From: JAQGMV01 sp963828715
GTDB lineage: Bacteria; Pseudomonadota; Gammaproteobacteria; Burkholderiales; SG8-41
Assembly (NCBI GenBank): GCA_963828715.1
Contig: CAWHFX010000013.1
Coordinates: 238,473 to 302,472 of the forward strand
Direction: 5' to 3'
DNA length: 64,000 nt
Shown here: positions 54,114 through 62,720 of the stretch, in pieces
Layout of the letters: every line of letters starts with the position of its first letter
How positions within the stretch are numbered: position 1 is the stretch's first letter
The notes under the pieces: model-generated
Databases searched by the model: none
Told to the model about the DNA's origin: nothing
Seen by the model: only the letters and a program-made list of their open reading frames with translations
Program-made: the position numbers and the translations under genes

Positions 54114-55363
54114 CGATCGACTTCCCCGAAGACGATGTCCTGCGTGCCGATGATCGCGACCGCGTCCGCGATCATGTGCCCGCGCGCCATTTCGTCGAAA
54201 GCCGACAGGTGCGCGAATCCCGGCGCGCGGATTTTGACGCGATACGGCATGTTCGAACTGTCCGAAATCAAGTAGATCCCGAATTCGCCCTTGGGATGCT
54301 CGACGGCCGCATACGCTTCGCCGGCGGGAACGTGCATGCCTTCCGTGAAGAGCTTGAAGTGGTGGATCAGCTCTTCCATGTTGCTCTTCATGGACACGCG
54401 GGCAGGCGGGGCGATCTTGTAGTTGTCGACCATCACCGGTCCCGGGTTCGCACGGAGCCACTCCACGCACTGACGCACGATGCGGTTCGATTGCCGCATT
54501 TCTTCGATCCGCACGAGGTAGCGATCGTAGCAGTCGCCATTCACACCGACCGGCACATCGAATTCCATTCGATCATAGACTTCGTACGGCTGCTTCTTGC
54601 GTAAATCCCACGCGATACCCGAGCCTCTGAGCATCGGCCCGGTGAAACCGAGCGCGAGCGCCCGCTCGGGAGAGACGGCCCCGATACCGACGGTGCGCTG
54701 TTTCCAGATGCGGTTATCGGTGAGCAACGTTTCGTATTCGTCGACGTGCCTCGGAAAGCGCTCGGTAAACCGCTCGATGAAATCGAGCACCGAGCCCTGG
54801 CGTGCGGCGTTCAGGTCGCGGACCCTGGCCTCGTTTCGATACCTGCTCGGCGTGTACTGCGGCATCTGGTCCGGAAGGTCACGGTAGACGCCGCCGGGCC
54901 GGTAATACGCCGCGTGCATGCGTGCGCCCGAGACCGCTTCGTACACATCCATCAGGTCTTCGCGCTCACGAAAGCAGTAGAGGAAGACCGTCATCGCGCC
55001 GATGTCGAGACCATGCGCCCCGAGCCACAGCAGGTGATTGAGGATGCGTGTGATCTCGTCGAACATTACACGTATGTACTGGGCGCGCACCGGCACCTCG
55101 ATGCCGAGCAGCTTTTCGATCGCGAGCACATACGCGTGCTCGTTGCACATCATCGACACGTAATCGAGCCGATCCATGTACGGGACCGACTGAATGAACG
55201 TCTTGTACTCGGCGAGCTTTTCGGTCGCGCGATGAAGGAGCCCGATGTGCGGGTCCGCGCGTTCGATCACTTCCCCGTCGAGCTCGAGCACGAGCCGCAA
55301 CACACCGTGCGCCGCCGGATGTTGTGGCCCGAAGTTCATTGTGTAGTTGCGGATTTCAGCCAT
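54110..55363 (-). CDS. nuoD: NADH-quinone oxidoreductase subunit D
   Basis: 417 residues, the 49-kDa quinone-site subunit related to hydrogenase large subunits. FGPQHPAAHGVLRLVLELDG is the N-terminal signature with the quinone-binding His; GLLHRATEKLAEYKTF and YVSMMCNEHAY follow. Intact and full length; coupled to nuoE. Confidence 0.97.
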   Translation of the reverse strand: MAEIRNYTMNFGPQHPAAHGVLRLVLELDGEVIERADPHIGLLHRATEKLAEYKTFIQSVPYMDRLDYVSMMCNEHAYVLAIEKLLGIEVPVRAQYIRVMFDEITRILNHLLWLGAHGLDIGAMTVFLYCFREREDLMDVYEAVSGARMHAAYYRPGGVYRDLPDQMPQYTPSRYRNEARVRDLNAARQGSVLDFIERFTERFPRHVDEYETLLTDNRIWKQRTVGIGAVSPERALALGFTGPMLRGSGIAWDLRKKQPYEVYDRMEFDVPVGVNGDCYDRYLVRIEEMRQSNRIVRQCVEWLRANPGPVMVDNYKIAPPARVSMKSNMEELIHHFKLFTEGMHVPAGEAYAAVEHPKGEFGIYLISDSSNMPYRVKIRAPGFAHLSAFDEMARGHMIADAVAIIGTQDIVFGEVDR

Positions 55364-55395
55364 TTCCGGGATCTGTCAGTGAGTTTCCGCGCAAG

Positions 55396-56037
55396 CTAAT
55401 GTCGCCTGCTGCCAATCAGAGTCCCCTTGTTCTCTCCCGCCGCCTCGCTGTCCCCGTACTTTTCCTCACGCACCACGCGTTGCACGAGCGCTCGCGGCTC
55501 GATCGTAACCGGTTGATAGACGACTCGCCGCGCCTCGGGGTCGTAACGCATTTCGACGTTGCCCGACACCGGAAAGTCCTTGCGAAACGGATGGCCCGCG
55601 AAGCCGTAGTCGGTAAGCAGCCGCCGCAGGTCCGGATGTCCCGTGAAGACGATGCCGAATAAATCGAAAGCCTCGCGTTCGTACCAGTTCGCGTTAGGCC
55701 AGACGTCGATCACGGAATCGACGACAGGAAAGTCGTCGTCGGGCGCGAATGCGCGCAGGCGCAGCCGCCAGTTGTGCGTGAGGCTGAGGAGGTGCAGAAC
55801 CACCGCGAAGCGGGCGCCGTCCCAACCCGCCCCGTGCGAGCTGTAATCGACGCCGCAGAGATCGATGAGCTGTTCGAAGCACAGGGCCGGCGCGTCGCGC
55901 AACGTGCGCGCCACCGCGAGCAGATCCTCCGCGCGGATAACGGCCGTGATTTCGCCGAGCCGCGTCCTCGACGCTGACGAGCTTATCGCCGAGCGGCCGC
56001 GGTGAGCGATGCTGCGAGTGTTTGCGAGTCGGGCCAT
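55396..56037 (-). CDS. nuoC: NADH-quinone oxidoreductase subunit C (N-terminus garbled by three inserted bases)
   Basis: The 30-kDa subunit. From about residue 26 the frame is normal: EDLLAVARTLRD, FEQLIDLCGVDYS, AFDLFGIVFTGHPDLRRLL and GHPFRKDFP. The first 25 residues as written read MARLANTRSIAHRGRSAISS, which is unlike NuoC. Deleting one base each near 56,016, 55,996 and 55,962 restores AASLTAALGDKLVSVEDRLG, a normal N-terminus. The three shifts cancel, so the frame still appears open. Start ATG at 56037 overlaps the nuoB stop by one base. Corrected length 212. Confidence 0.92.
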   Translation of the reverse strand: MARLANTRSIAHRGRSAISSSASRTRLGEITAVIRAEDLLAVARTLRDAPALCFEQLIDLCGVDYSSHGAGWDGARFAVVLHLLSLTHNWRLRLRAFAPDDDFPVVDSVIDVWPNANWYEREAFDLFGIVFTGHPDLRRLLTDYGFAGHPFRKDFPVSGNVEMRYDPEARRVVYQPVTIEPRALVQRVVREEKYGDSEAAGENKGTLIGSRRH

Positions 56038-56516
56038 CAGCGGGCGATCGTGTTCGAGCGCTTGATCTTGTTCTGCAGCTGGATGATGCCGTAGAGCAGC
56101 GCTTCGGCCGTCGGCGGACAGCCCGGCACGTAGATGTCGACCGGCACGATGCGGTCGCAGCCACGCACGACGGAATACGAGTAGTGATAGTAGCCGCCGC
56201 CGTTCGCGCACGAGCCCATCGAAATCACCCAGCGCGGCTCCGCCATCTGGTCATACACCTTGCGCAGCGCCGGCGCCATCTTGTTGCACAGCGTGCCGGC
56301 GACGATCATCACGTCGGACTGGCGCGGGCTCGGACGGAACACGATGCCGAATCGGTCGAGGTCGTAGCGCGCCGCGCCGGCATGCATCATCTCGATCGCG
56401 CAGCAGGCGAGGCCGAACGTCATCGGCCACAGCGAGCCCGTGCGCGTCCAGTTGATGAGCTTGTCCGCCGTCGTCGTGACGAAGCCTTTGTCGCTTAGGT
56501 TCTCAGGAGCGCCCAT
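56037..56516 (-). CDS. nuoB: NADH-quinone oxidoreductase subunit B
   Basis: 159 residues, holder of terminal cluster N2. LACCAIEMMHAGA carries the adjacent Cys pair; GSCANGGGYYHYSYS and VPGCPPTAEALLYG the other two Cys. Start ATG at 56516 (MGAPENLSDKGF). A frame joined to nuoA is an artefact of a shift in nuoA. Confidence 0.96.
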   Translation of the reverse strand: MGAPENLSDKGFVTTTADKLINWTRTGSLWPMTFGLACCAIEMMHAGAARYDLDRFGIVFRPSPRQSDVMIVAGTLCNKMAPALRKVYDQMAEPRWVISMGSCANGGGYYHYSYSVVRGCDRIVPVDIYVPGCPPTAEALLYGIIQLQNKIKRSNTIAR

Positions 56517-56530
56517 ATACTGTACCCTTT

Positions 56531-56901
56531 CTATTCCCACTCCAACGCGCCCTTCATCCATTCGTAGATGAAGCCGACCACGAGAATCGCGAGGAAGAGC
56601 AACATCGCCATGAAGCCGAATAATCCGATCTCCCTGCAGCACCACCGCCCACGGAAAGAGAAACGCGATCTCGAGGTCGAACAGGATGAACAGGATCGCG
56701 ATCAGGTAATAGCGCACGTCGAACTTCATGCGCGCGTCCTCGAACGCCTCGAAGCCGCACTCGTAGGGCGAGAGCTTCTCCGGATCGGGACGATGCACGC
56801 CGAGCAGCCTGCTCAAACCGCCGCCCAGCAGAAGCGGGCCCACGCCGACGAGGAGCCCTACTGACTATGAACATCAGGATCGGGAAATAGTTTTCGAGCA
56901 T
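56531..56901 (-). CDS. nuoA: NADH-quinone oxidoreductase subunit A (frame broken by two inserted bases)
   Basis: Three-helix subunit starting MLENYFPILMFIV at 56901. An extra base near 56,862 shifts the frame; the continuation GLLVGVGPLLLGGGLSRLLG and YECGFEAFEDARMKFDVRYY is one frame over. A second extra base near 56,633 follows FPWAVVLQ; the correct end EIGLFGFMAMLLFLAILVVG and on to ALEWE stops at 56531. Corrected length is 122 residues, normal. First gene of the operon, 62 bp after tRNA-Leu. Confidence 0.92.
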
Positions 56902-56963
56902 TTGGCTTTTGTGTCCTCACCCTCATCCGCGGGCGTCAAGCTGCGCAAGCTTTGAGCCTGTTC

Positions 56964-57048
56964 TGGTGCCGACGGAGAGACTCGAACTCTCACGGCTTTC
57001 GCCACCGCCCCCTCAAGACGGCGTGTCTACCAATTCCACCACGTCGGC
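56964..57048 (-). tRNA. tRNA-Leu (GAG)
   Basis: 85 nt including an encoded CCA. Acceptor arm GCCGACG pairs with CGTCGGC; the anticodon loop is CTTGAGG with anticodon GAG; there is a long class II variable arm; the T-loop is GAGTTCGAGTCTC. Between secG and nuoA, the standard place for tRNA-Leu in betaproteobacteria. Confidence 0.95.
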
Positions 57049-57089
57049 TTGCTCTCGCGTGAAAAGTCAAATGTGACGGGATAGAAACG

Positions 57090-57135
57090 GTGGTCCGCTC
57101 GTCACCCTTCACTCTTCACTCCTTCACCCTTCACA
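57090..57135 (-). repeat. Tandem GTGAAGG-type units (relative of the composite repeat)
   Basis: Seven- to eight-base units of GTGAAGGGTGAAG and GAGTGAAGAGTGAAGG type (minus strand) lie between the secG end and tRNA-Leu. Compare the GTGACGA units at 13084, 14862 and 18411. The palindromic part is missing here. Confidence 0.5.
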
Positions 57136-57378
57136 TTACTTCGGAATCTCCTGAGCCCGCCCGCCGTCTGCCGGTGCAGCAGGTACAGGTGCAGAGGGCG
57201 CGGGTACCGTCGTCGGCGCCGACTGACCCGGCGGCTGGCCGGGGACTGTTTGCGCCGGCGCGGGATGGTCGGCCATGATGCCGCGCAAATCCGACTTGCG
57301 CGACGAGACGTAGGTCAAGCCGAGACTCGTGAGGAAAAAGACGAGCGCAAGTATCAATACGCCGCGTGATCGCATCGT
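57136..57378 (-). pseudogene. secG: secG, C-terminal part only (cut at the contig join)
   Basis: About 78 residues of a SecG C-terminus: the second TM helix RGVLILALVFFLTSLGLTYV followed by a Pro/Ala-rich tail, as in betaproteobacterial SecG. The first TM helix and the conserved cytoplasmic loop that should precede it are absent; a stop lies immediately upstream in frame and the sequence there belongs to dxs. Position directly ahead of tRNA-Leu and nuoA is normal for secG, so the gene is cut, probably by misassembly. Confidence 0.85.
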
Positions 57379-57390
57379 CATGGACGTCAG
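57370..57390. other. Join between two unrelated genomes
   Basis: Minus-strand secG and plus-strand dxs both lose their 5' parts here. Each is full family-like sequence up to this point and absent beyond. GC content and codon use change on crossing it. Confidence 0.85.
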
Positions 57391-59065
57391 TCATCAGGGC
57401 TACGTGCATAAGATGTTTACCGGACGCCTCGATCGCTTTCATACGATGCGGCAATTCGAAGGCCTAAACGGATTTCTTTTGCGCACGGAAAGCGAACACG
57501 ATTGCTACGGTGCCGGTCACGCTGGCACGGCACTTTCCGCTGGTCTCGGCATGGCGGTGGGACGAGATCTGCGTGGCGGCGATGAAAACATTGTCGTAAT
57601 CGCGGGCGATGCCGCGTTCACCTGTGGAATCAGCTACGAAGCGCTCAACAATGTCAAAACGCATACCAAGCGTTTCATCGTCGTGTTCAACGACAACGAG
57701 TGGTCGATCGCAAAAAACGTCGGCGCGATCGCTAATTACTTAAACAGCATCGTGACGAATCCCACTTATGCGCATCTGCACGATAAGGCGCGCGATTTCG
57801 TCCAGGCGATTCTTGGAAAAACGGGCGTGCAGCTCGCGCATAAGGTGGAAGAAAGCGTCAAGGGTTTGCTTGTGCCGAGCGTGATTTTCGAAGAACTCGG
57901 TCTCCGCTACTACGGCCCAATCGATGGACACGATATCCCGTTATTGATCCGGACATTCGACTTTCTGAAGACGCAGGAAGAGCCGGTGCTGCTGCACATT
58001 CTCACTAAGAAAGGGAAAGGGTACGAACCGGCCATTAAGCAGCCCGACAAATTTCATGGCCTCGGCAAATACAAGATCGAGAGCGGCGAGACTGCTCCGA
58101 CCGCGACGCCCACCTATTCGGAAATCATTGGTAAGACGCTGGCGAAATTCGCGGATACCAATCAGAAGCTCGTCGCCATCACGGCGGCGATGCCGAGCGG
58201 GACGGGCCTTTCGCATTTCGCCAAGGCGCACCCGAATCGCTACTTCGACGTCGGCATTGCGGAAGAGCACGCGGCGCTTTTCGCCTGTGGGTTAGCGACG
58301 CAAGGCATGACGCCGTTTCTCACGATTTATTCCACGTTTTTTCAGCGCGCCTACGACATGGCGATTCACGACATGGCGATCCAAAAACTAAACGTCAGGC
58401 TCTGCATGGACCGCGCTGGATTAAGCGGCGACGACGGCCCGACGCATCATGGTTTGTTCGACATCGGCTATCTGCGCCACATCCCGAATTGGGTGCACAT
58501 GCAGCCGAAGGACGAAGACGAATTCGCCGACATGCTCTGGACGATGGCGCACTATAACTCCGGTCCAATCGCCGTCCGCTACCCGCGAGGTCCAGGAACA
58601 GGCGCGCAAATCAAATCGGAACCAAAACTTCTCGAGATTGGCAAAGCGGAAGTCGTGCAACACGGCCGCGAGGTGGCGATCTTCGGGCTGGGCAACATGT
58701 TTGAGGTTGCGGAAGAAGCCGCGCGCAAACTTGAAGAGAAAGGAATTTCTGTTGCGCTGATTAATCCGCGCTGGATCAAACCGATGGACACCGGCACGCT
58801 CGAATTTTTCGCGCGCAGCGTGGACGTGGTCTGCACGATCGAAGATCACGTTTTATACAACGGTTTCGGCTGCGCGGTGATGGAACATCTGCATTCGCAG
58901 ATGATCAATACACCTGTGGTGCGGATCGGTTGGCCCGATCAATTCATCGAACACGGCGCCGTCCCAATCCTACGGAAGAAGCACGGCATCACAGCCGACG
59001 CGCTGGTGGAAAAAGTGCTTCCGCTCCTTCGCAAAAAATCCAAGCTCACGCCGTCTGTGGCCTGA
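57380..59065 (+). CDS. dxs: 1-deoxy-D-xylulose-5-phosphate synthase, lacking the first 70 or so residues
   Basis: First enzyme of the non-mevalonate isoprenoid pathway. Similarity starts at DVSHQGYVHKMFTGRLD, normally about residue 70, so the N-terminus is missing at the join. TPP site: IAGDAAFTCGISYEALNN then FNDNEWSIAKN; substrate loop: DVGIAEEHAALFACGLA; DRAGLSGDDGPTHHG is the conserved His loop. The C-terminal transketolase domain is complete (IEDHVLYNGFGCAV). The GDA in place of GDG and overall style resemble verrucomicrobial Dxs. About 560 residues are present. Confidence 0.92.
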   Translation: MDVSHQGYVHKMFTGRLDRFHTMRQFEGLNGFLLRTESEHDCYGAGHAGTALSAGLGMAVGRDLRGGDENIVVIAGDAAFTCGISYEALNNVKTHTKRFIVVFNDNEWSIAKNVGAIANYLNSIVTNPTYAHLHDKARDFVQAILGKTGVQLAHKVEESVKGLLVPSVIFEELGLRYYGPIDGHDIPLLIRTFDFLKTQEEPVLLHILTKKGKGYEPAIKQPDKFHGLGKYKIESGETAPTATPTYSEIIGKTLAKFADTNQKLVAITAAMPSGTGLSHFAKAHPNRYFDVGIAEEHAALFACGLATQGMTPFLTIYSTFFQRAYDMAIHDMAIQKLNVRLCMDRAGLSGDDGPTHHGLFDIGYLRHIPNWVHMQPKDEDEFADMLWTMAHYNSGPIAVRYPRGPGTGAQIKSEPKLLEIGKAEVVQHGREVAIFGLGNMFEVAEEAARKLEEKGISVALINPRWIKPMDTGTLEFFARSVDVVCTIEDHVLYNGFGCAVMEHLHSQMINTPVVRIGWPDQFIEHGAVPILRKKHGITADALVEKVLPLLRKKSKLTPSVA

Positions 59066-59167
59066 TGTTTCGCCATTTGACGGCCTCTGGCGCGAGTCCG
59101 ACACGCGGATAACTGCTCAATTTGAGGTGAATTTGAACCGGGCGGATCTAGTTAAAGCGAGGGACTT

Positions 59168-60511
59168 TTAGCGGGTGTCTCTCTGCTGCGCTGGTTTTCG
59201 AATTTCCATGTTCCATCCCGGTGGGTTGATGGGGATGGTCACGCAAGAGTCAGGCGGAAGACTTCGATAAAGCGCGACGTACTTCCGAAACTGAAAATCC
59301 GTAAAGGCAGGCAACTTCCAATCGTTGCGCACACCTGTGAGGCCAAGAATTAACAATAGTGTGACTGCAAGCCAGCGAGACACGTTCGTTTTTCCGCATC
59401 CCACCAAAGCCGAAAGAGCGAAAAGCAGCATCGCCATTGGCACCAAATAGTAGCGCTGTCCATTTCCTGGGATACTCCAGAGCGTCCGCCACGAGGTCAT
59501 CCCAGGCGCTGCACCAATCGGAGCTGCCAATGCGATGACGAGAGAACCGAAACCAATGAAAAGCAGATAGCGCGATTCCGTTTTTCCATAAGCAAGAATC
59601 AGAAAAATGATCAATGCCAGTGCCACAAAACTCGCCACCGCGGCAACGTCGAACCAACCTTGATGCAGGAGGCTGGCATACAGGTTTTCACCCAAAAGAA
59701 AACCGAACGTAAATTGCCCGCCGACAATGCGGATGCCGTCTCGCAACGACGCGCCCAGTGGTACACCCAAACGCTGGCCGCCGGATCCTATTATTGCAAA
59801 AATTGCGAAAACGAAGCCGATAACCAGAATTAAACAGTTCCGTCGAGCAGCAGACGTCCGTGAGCGCCATTGCCGCCACAGCGCAGTCGGTGCAAGTAGC
59901 AGCACGAACGGTCCAGAGAAGGCGCTAAGGGTGAGGGCACCGGCGTCGAATATTTTTCCGAATCGCAAAAGGGGTGGTGTGCTCACTATGACCAAAGCTG
60001 CCAAAACTGCGAGGTGAACACGCGCATGGAGCGCAATGCAATGCGTCTCGAAGCTATTTGGTAACCCACAATATAAGAGAGCCGCAGCGAGCCGGATCGG
60101 GAAAATGCCCATCCAGTTCGCGCATCGATCAGAAATAACGAACGTCGGAATGGTGGCTTGAATCGCGAGTGCAGATAACACGAGCACCAGCGGCGCGTAT
60201 TCTAAGCGAACGAGAGCGGCAGCCTGATGTATCAAGCGCACGAGCAGGTCAAAATAACCGTAAGAATAGGTAGCAAGATTGATCCACACGGAATGTTCGC
60301 GGGCGTCGACAAAAAACCGTGTTCCTTCTTCTGCCCAAAATTGCGGGTTGCGGATGCAATCCGGTCGGCGCGTGACAAGCAATGCTGCAAAAAGAAGATA
60401 GAACAATAACAGGACTGCGCCGTTTGGTATGAAATTCCAACACCGGCTTCCCGACGCAGATGCATCTTTTGAGCGAGATGAAACTTGCTTGCCCGTTTCA
60501 GTCGAACCCAT
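59168..60511 (-). CDS. Polytopic membrane protein of unknown function
   Basis: About 447 residues with some ten to eleven hydrophobic segments spread over the whole length, including GAVLLLFYLLFAALLVT and VPMAMLLFALSALVGCG. Short periplasmic loop motifs such as PQFWAEEGTRFFVDARE after TM1 recall the acidic loop of GT-C or GtrB-like integral glycosyltransferases, but I cannot name a family. Start at ATG 60511 or TTG 60526; no strong ribosome site. Convergent with dxs. Confidence 0.7.
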   Translation of the reverse strand: MGSTETGKQVSSRSKDASASGSRCWNFIPNGAVLLLFYLLFAALLVTRRPDCIRNPQFWAEEGTRFFVDAREHSVWINLATYSYGYFDLLVRLIHQAAALVRLEYAPLVLVLSALAIQATIPTFVISDRCANWMGIFPIRLAAALLYCGLPNSFETHCIALHARVHLAVLAALVIVSTPPLLRFGKIFDAGALTLSAFSGPFVLLLAPTALWRQWRSRTSAARRNCLILVIGFVFAIFAIIGSGGQRLGVPLGASLRDGIRIVGGQFTFGFLLGENLYASLLHQGWFDVAAVASFVALALIIFLILAYGKTESRYLLFIGFGSLVIALAAPIGAAPGMTSWRTLWSIPGNGQRYYLVPMAMLLFALSALVGCGKTNVSRWLAVTLLLILGLTGVRNDWKLPAFTDFQFRKYVALYRSLPPDSCVTIPINPPGWNMEIRKPAQQRDTR

Positions 60512-60796
60512 GGTGGATTTAGTCAATGGTGGCCGGGCGTTGCAAGCGTGAAGCCACCGCTGCCAATCTCGAACGGTTTCGAAGACTCGCGGCCCAGGGA
60601 TTACGCTAGTGATCCGAAAATGGTGCCTTCAAAGGTTGTTTTTGATGAATGCGCGCCCGACGATGATTTAATGTAGCGCTCAAACCGAGCAGCACGTGCA
60701 CGGTTAGAGAACGCGATATAGGTCTTTAACGTTTTAAGAAGTCAATGACGTTTCTTAAAGTCCTTCTACGAGGGGAAAACGATTTTACGCAGAACT

Positions 60797-60834
60797 AAAA
60801 GCGAAGGGCGCCTTCGTTTCCGAAAGCGCCCTTC
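60797..60834 (-). terminator. Intrinsic terminator of rnpB
   Basis: Minus strand GAAGGGCGC, a 14-base loop, GCGCCCTTC, followed closely by CTTTTAG. It lies just past the 3' end of the RNase P RNA. Confidence 0.8.
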
Positions 60835-60839
60835 ATAGT

Positions 60840-61256
60840 TTCGATGGCGATAAGCCGAATTCTGTCCGGCTGAATTGCTCAGCCGGGATGATCATTCATC
60901 TCATCCGTCCCGCACGCGGGACGAATGCCCGGCGAATTTTCATTCGCCGTGGTGCGACGATACCCGAGGATTAAATCGGGCCGGCTGCCCTTCCTCTGTT
61001 TTGTCTTGCACCGCATGGGGTTTTTCGTGCCTCGCGAATTACTCCGCGAGCGGTGAGCTCTTACCTCACCTTTTCACCCTTGCCTGCGCTTTTCTCAAAG
61101 AACCGGCGGTATGTTTTCTGTGACACTTTCCGTCAACGCCCGCTTTCGCGAATGTTGCCCGCGTATTTTACGCGGCATGCTGCCGTATGGTGTTCGGACT
61201 TTCCTCCAGCAAATCCCGCCAATGCGGGACTCACCAGCGATCATCTGCCATCGACA
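60840..61256 (-). ncRNA. rnpB: RNase P RNA (M1-type)
   Basis: About 417 nt on the minus strand. The 5' part has the universal GAGGAAAGTCCGAAC (CR-I); the 3' end has ACAGAATTCGGCTTATCG, equivalent to ACAGAACCCGGCTTATCG of E. coli. Outer helix P1 forms from CGATGGC (61253-61247) and GCCATCG (60848-60842). Ends are estimated from P1. The ribozyme matures the 5' ends of tRNAs. Short open frames in this stretch are not genes. Confidence 0.93.
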
Positions 61257-61409
61257 CGTAAATTACCATAAAAACAGAAATCTGGAAGCCACGAAACCAT
61301 GAATCAGGAAAGCAGGAACACAGGAAATGGTTTTGCGCCGCAGGCGCTTTGGAGTGCGGTGGCTTGACACCGCTTTAGATCGCCGGGCAACAATTCCCGT
61401 TTTTCTGAC

Positions 61410-61898
61410 TCAAAACGGCGGGGGCACACTCACCAGAAAAATTGCGATCATTGCCAGCGCGATGATTAGCTTGGCGAGCATGGCGCCAATGTTCCCGAGC
61501 AAACTTCCCCACCCCGCGCGGCCAGCGTCAATCATGCGTTTGCCCGCGATGACTTCTCCGATGACCGCGCCAATCACCGGACCAACGAACAGGCCGATCA
61601 GACCGAAGAACAATCCGACTAGCGCCCCCAGAATCGCACCAAACGTTCCCCATTTCGTTGCGCCGAAATATTTCGCGCCGAAATAGCCGGCGAGAACGTC
61701 GAGCCCGTACGTCGCGAGCGTCAGCAGCACCAGCACAATGATCGTGTGCCAGCCAATGCTCTTGTCCGGGCCGAGCATGATCCGATGAATGATCGCAGCG
61801 GCGAGAATAATGGTGGTGCCTGGGAGAACCGGCGCGACGGTGCCGATCAAACCGACAGCGAAAAGCACAATCGTCAAAAACCACCAGAACAGTTCCAT
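61410..61898 (-). CDS. DUF456 family membrane protein
   Basis: 162 residues with about five TM segments and Gly-rich helices: LIGTVAPVLPGTTIILAAA near the start and GALVGLFFGLIGLFVGP in the middle, both typical of DUF456. The conserved DVLAGYFGAKYFGATKWG loop matches the family. Function unknown; small inner-membrane protein. Divergent from the peroxiredoxin gene. Confidence 0.88.
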   Translation of the reverse strand: MELFWWFLTIVLFAVGLIGTVAPVLPGTTIILAAAIIHRIMLGPDKSIGWHTIIVLVLLTLATYGLDVLAGYFGAKYFGATKWGTFGAILGALVGLFFGLIGLFVGPVIGAVIGEVIAGKRMIDAGRAGWGSLLGNIGAMLAKLIIALAMIAIFLVSVPPPF

Positions 61899-62145
61899 TG
61901 TGAAGATTGAAGCGTTGAACGGTTAAAAAGTTGAAGCGGACAGTCCTGTCATGGTTGAGCGAAGTGAAACATCTCTGTTTTCGCGAGAGCGTTACTAGAA
62001 AAAATTAGAGATTCTTCTCCCGCGACTGCGGGATCAGAATGACAATTAGACTGGCTGCTTCAACGCTTCACGATCTCCTTTGACCCGTTGAACGCCAAAC
62101 CTATACTGAATTTTCGCACCAAAATCACAAACGAAGGATTCACTT
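61899..62145. promoter_or_regulatory. Divergent intergenic region DUF456 / peroxiredoxin, with an inverted repeat
   Basis: About 247 bp without a gene. CTCCCGCGACTGCGGGATCAG around 62,015-62,035 forms a CCCGC/GCGGG stem next to AGATTCTTC, an interspersed pattern often seen between genes in this kind of genome. AAACCTATACTGAATTTT just ahead of the peroxiredoxin gene contains a TATACT -10 box. Confidence 0.5.
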
Positions 62146-62640
62146 ATGCCACTTGCTGTTGGAACCAAAGCGCCAGACTTCACCTTATCGACGAAAACCG
62201 CTGACGGACCGAAACAGATCAGGCTTAGCGAGAGTTTGGGGAAAGGAAACACATTACTGCTTTTCTTTCCGATGGCGTTCACGGGTACGTGCACCACAGA
62301 AATGTGTGAGGTCAGTGCCGGCCTGAACGGTTATACGAGTTTGAATGCTGTCGTTTATGGAATTAGCGGGGACAATCCGTTTGCGCAGGAAGCGTGGGCG
62401 CAGAAGGAAAAGATCACCGTGCCGCTGCTGAGCGATTACGAACACAAAGTCGCCCAGGCATATGGCGTAATGTACGACTCGTTCCTGCCGCAAATGAATC
62501 TCGGAATGGGCGGGGTGCCCAAGCGCTCTGCGTTCATCGTCGACAAGAACGGAGTGATCCAATACGCCGAGAGCAATGACGACGCGCGGCAGTTGCCAGA
62601 TTTCGAGAAGATCAAAGCGAAACTGGAACAACTGAAATGA
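62146..62640 (+). CDS. Peroxiredoxin (AhpC/TSA family, Bcp/AhpE-like)
   Basis: 164 residues. The peroxidatic Cys is C49 in FFPMAFTGTC, with the Pro, Thr and Cys of the PxxxTxxC site; C54 in TEMC could be the resolving Cys. Further markers are APDFTLST at the start, PLLSDYEHKVAQAYGV and PKRSAFIVDKNGVI. It reduces hydroperoxides, likely with thioredoxin, in the cytoplasm. ATG 62146 is preceded by AAGGA. Confidence 0.9.
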   Translation: MPLAVGTKAPDFTLSTKTADGPKQIRLSESLGKGNTLLLFFPMAFTGTCTTEMCEVSAGLNGYTSLNAVVYGISGDNPFAQEAWAQKEKITVPLLSDYEHKVAQAYGVMYDSFLPQMNLGMGGVPKRSAFIVDKNGVIQYAESNDDARQLPDFEKIKAKLEQLK

Positions 62641-62720
62641 TCGCACAACGGCCACAACGGACACGAAGGTTATATTGGAACTCTAGTATCGTTGTGCCCT
62701 TCGTGGACTTTGTGTGAGAT

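Noticed and set aside
56037..56843. A NuoA-NuoB fusion protein
   Set aside because: The joined frame comes from an inserted base in nuoA; reading one frame over gives a normal nuoA end and stop at 56531, and nuoB has its own start.
49923..56901. Pseudogenisation of complex I
   Set aside because: All shifts are single insertions in otherwise perfectly conserved genes, so sequence error is the better explanation.
57136..59065. Horizontal transfer of dxs into the secG locus
   Set aside because: Transfer would not be expected to cut both the incoming and the resident core gene at one nucleotide; misassembly explains it with one event.
61053..61302. Short open frames over 61,050-61,300
   Set aside because: They lie inside the RNase P RNA gene or its 5' flank and have no coding character.
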